From contig NZ_CP144164.1 in NCBI RefSeq assembly GCF_037478005.1, positions 186,001 to 250,000 of the forward strand: a stretch of 64,000 nt of DNA, written 5' to 3'. This document shows, one piece after another, positions 62,199-64,000 of this stretch. Each line of letters begins with the position of its first letter. The first letter of the stretch is position 1. This DNA comes from Alteromonas sp. M12 (lineage in GTDB: Bacteria > Pseudomonadota > Gammaproteobacteria > Enterobacterales > Alteromonadaceae). The position numbers and the translations under genes are program-made. The notes beneath the pieces are model-generated. The model was not told the DNA's origin. It saw nothing but the letters and a program-made list of their open reading frames with translations, and ran no database searches.

Positions 62199-62689
62199 TG
62201 CTGAGTTCGAAAGTTGATTATGATTTACTTCGAGAAGTAGAGCAATTTTTATATCGTGAGGCTCGTTTAGCTGATGACCGTCAATACAATGACTGGGAGT
62301 CTCTGTGGACCGACGACGGGATTTACTGGGTACCAGCCAATGGCGCAGACATTGATCCCGAAACAGAGATGTCAATTATTTACGACAATCGGTCTCGAAT
62401 TGCGTTGCGAGTAAGACAATTCTATACAGGAAAACGGTTCATTGTTGAGCCCCCATCCAATCTACGCCGCTTAGTTTCAAACATTGAACTTTTGGAAAGC
62501 GAAGGAGAAGAAATTAAAGTGGCTAGCAATGTGATCATTTTTGATTCTGCCACTCGTGGCGACTCCGTTTGGGCCTGTAGCAATTTGCATACTTTACGAC
62601 GTGTTGAAGGTGAGTTGAAAATGGCATTCAAAAAAGTCGTTTTGGTCAACAACGACAAAGCACTTAATACTATTTCGTTCTTAATTTAA
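62195..62689 (+). CDS. Rieske aromatic-ring dioxygenase, beta subunit
   Basis: 164 residues from the ATG at 62195, which overlaps the alpha stop (ATGA) and has GGAGG upstream; the open frame begins earlier at 62162. SnoaL-like small subunit with VEQFLYREARLADDRQYNDWESLWTDDGIYWVP and FYTGKRFIVEPPSNLRRLVSNIEL. It gives structural support to the alpha3-beta3 oxygenase. A hairpin follows 48 bases after the stop. Confidence 0.88.
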   Translation: MMLSSKVDYDLLREVEQFLYREARLADDRQYNDWESLWTDDGIYWVPANGADIDPETEMSIIYDNRSRIALRVRQFYTGKRFIVEPPSNLRRLVSNIELLESEGEEIKVASNVIIFDSATRGDSVWACSNLHTLRRVEGELKMAFKKVVLVNNDKALNTISFLI

Positions 62690-62736
62690 CAACGAACTTA
62701 GCTAGTTAAAACTATTTTCATATAGTGGCGTCAAAC

Positions 62737-62762
62737 GCCGCTTAGCAATTTTGCTAAGCGGC
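62737..62762 (+). terminator. hairpin after the dioxygenase genes
   Basis: A perfect 11-bp stem (GCCGCTTAGCA at 62737-62747 with its complement at 62752-62762) closes a 4-base loop, 48 bases after the beta-subunit stop. No T-tract follows on the plus strand, so termination may be inefficient. Confidence 0.55.
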
Positions 62763-63823
62763 TAAAAACGCATTTCAAATAACAATTCAAACGTTGCTTC
62801 TTTAACACCTTAGAAGCAATCGGCTCGTGGCTTTCCTCTCATAAAAGTTAAATCGATAATATCAATCTACACTCTTCACATTTTACACTCTAGACATGTA
62901 TTTATAATCGTTTGTAAACGGCGGAGAGTGTAAACCGCACTTGGTGGACATGTTTAAAAAAAGCCAAAACGCAGTAACCTGATAAACTCACAATCATAAT
63001 GTACCCGACTACTCACCAAGATAAACGATTTGCATTAAAGAGTAGCTCGATGATAGCTGAGTAAATAAGGACCTATGAACAATCACAATACAGAGTAATC
63101 TGGAAGTTATATTGTTTAGAGATCAAGTGATAATTTCCAACATCATTGCAAATTTTTCACGTTAATGTGAAGGAAAATATTTAAGGGGCAATTCGACTGG
63201 CTTTGAGGTCGGATTACCCCCTAGGCATTTAGAGTTTTTTAATCAAATACAAAGATAGATGAAATAACGCACTTTTTAACTTTTATGCTGAGAATGAGAT
63301 TAGGCCAGAATGCCTTTTGAATTATTGGTATGGGGCATATTCGCGATGCATTGTTTATACCGAATCAGCAAGTAACATCGACGTGTACCCCCCAAAAAAG
63401 CAATCCAATCTCCCGTACTATTGAGACCAGAAGGTATATTGAAAATGGTTGGATAGTCACTGAGAAATAACTACGCCGCCTATTAGAATCTAATTATTTT
63501 ATTCATAATTTCTAGATTCTATGATTACCCTCATCATTTTTAAATGCATTCAATGGTGATAATTCACATACTTATTTTAAAGAAAATACAGGCCTAAATT
63601 CAATTAGCAACCGATGAAATTGTAAATCCACCTCCGAAACTTATATATATATATCTGATTTAAAAAGGAAAATATATTTATTTAATTTAATGTTAATAAA
63701 GTATTAATTAAATTGGCAAGATCATATATGATATATCATAGACTGATGTGATGGTTTTTTTTGTTGCTTAATCTATTTAAAACTATCGCTAATTTGACGA
63801 ACATTTCATCAAGAGTAAAAACA
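62763..63823. other. long intergenic region upstream of the TonB receptor
   Basis: More than 1 kb without a recognisable gene on either strand, AT-rich and increasingly so to the right, including a TATATATATATA run near 63640. Stop codons are dense in all frames. I see no RNA gene. It contains the receptor's promoter and the dyads listed next. Confidence 0.5.
63721..63740. promoter_or_regulatory. overlapping palindromes, candidate operator of the TonB receptor gene
   Basis: Two perfect palindromes overlap: ATCATATATGAT (63721-63732) and TATGATATATCATA (63727-63740). They lie 84-103 bases upstream of the receptor ATG, in operator range. The regulator is unknown, and AT-rich sequence yields such dyads easily. 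Confidence 0.35.
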
Positions 63824-64000
63824 ATGATTAAGAGTTTTAACCGTTTAACATTTGCCGTCACTATAGTGACATTATCGAGCGTTGCACCAACAGCAGCCTT
63901 AGCAGTAAAAGCTGAAAATGTAGAAGACGCTTTAGAATCAAACTCGGAGTTTGAAGTGATTACCGTTTCAGCTAGGAAAAAGGGAAAAGGCGAATCCGCT
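63824..64000 (+). CDS. TonB-dependent receptor, N-terminal part (runs off the right edge)
   Basis: 59 residues are visible. A signal peptide (about residues 1-26, ending TAALA) is followed by an acidic linker and a TonB box with the start of the plug: FEVITVSARKKGKGESA. That VITVSARK pattern is characteristic of outer-membrane TonB receptors in Alteromonadales and sphingomonads. It likely imports the substrate of the neighbouring catabolic genes. Confidence 0.8.
   Translation, partial: MIKSFNRLTFAVTIVTLSSVAPTAALAVKAENVEDALESNSEFEVITVSARKKGKGESA

Noticed and set aside
63640..63656. TA dinucleotide run as a repeat element
   Set aside because: A short simple run in AT-rich intergenic DNA, with no unit structure or second copy seen.
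1..64000. CRISPR arrays, rRNA genes, insertion sequences with intact transposases
   Set aside because: No regularly spaced repeats, no rRNA-like stretches and no transposase or integrase reading frames were seen on either strand.
47595..64000. Reading the cluster as a steroid C/D-ring degradation operon
   Set aside because: The thiolase/OB-fold pair and Rieske enzyme are suggestive, but no ketosteroid dehydrogenase, IpdAB-type transferase or KstR-like gene is present. The Mcd/Mct/Meh likeness explains the core genes better.

Overview
The window looks like a chromosomal segment of a marine Gammaproteobacterium of the Alteromonadales (Glaciecola/Paraglaciecola/Alteromonas-like). This rests on moderately low GC, gene style and gene content: RND efflux, LacI regulators, a PEP-CTERM protein, ortho-cleavage aromatic catabolism and TonB uptake. 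It is not a species identification.

Layout. 0-7 kb: the tail of an ABC-F-type gene, a solo periplasmic binding protein (minus), and a three-gene tripartite RND efflux operon (outer-membrane lipoprotein, adaptor, pump). 7-11.7 kb: a second solo binding protein, a Tat/lipoprotein DUF1838 protein, an SDR, an Fnr-like regulator and a 5'-truncated flavin reductase remnant. 12-16.4 kb: LacI regulator, histidinol-dehydrogenase-family enzyme and SDR in one operon, then an AraC regulator. 16.4-21.7 kb: a hotdog thioesterase, the valine-catabolism pair mmsB/mmsA and an octaheme cytochrome c with a TPR tail. 21.9-29.9 kb: a complete catechol-to-TCA route, pcaI-J-F-D (minus) and catB-C-A (plus), with an IclR and a LysR regulator between them. 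Together these convert catechol to muconate, muconolactone, 3-oxoadipate enol-lactone, 3-oxoadipate, 3-oxoadipyl-CoA, and finally succinyl-CoA plus acetyl-CoA. 30-44.8 kb: two Crp/Fnr paralogues flanking a PRC-barrel protein, a 2868-residue cyclic beta-glucan synthase and a REC-PAS-PAS-GGDEF-EAL protein.

44.8-47.5 kb is a decayed region. It holds fragments of an alpha/beta hydrolase, a GH26 mannanase with a nonsense codon and a sugar epimerase, plus the 3' half of a tRNA-Arg(CCG) gene without its 5' half. Such a tRNA 3' fragment is what an integrative element leaves at its distal end, and its orientation puts the element to the right.

47.6-64 kb is an accessory-looking catabolic cluster: ferredoxin, an HMG-CoA-synthase-like/OB-fold fusion, an SCP2-type thiolase, a CoA transferase resembling mesaconyl-CoA C1-C4 CoA transferase (Mct), a hydratase resembling mesaconyl-C4-CoA hydratase (Meh), an acyl-CoA dehydrogenase of the methylsuccinyl-CoA dehydrogenase type (Mcd), an enoyl-CoA hydratase, a COX4/COX3-like membrane pair, an alpha/beta hydrolase, a wax ester synthase/DGAT, a DUF3336-patatin lipase of the TGL/SDP1 type, a Rieske dioxygenase (alpha and beta), and the start of a TonB-dependent receptor. 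The Mcd-Mct-Meh trio predicts the route methylsuccinyl-CoA to mesaconyl-C1-CoA to mesaconyl-C4-CoA to citramalyl-CoA. No CitE-type citramalyl-CoA lyase is present, and next to the trio sits an HMG-CoA-synthase-like protein that lacks the usual catalytic residues, paired with a thiolase. This combination is the best candidate here for an undescribed system.
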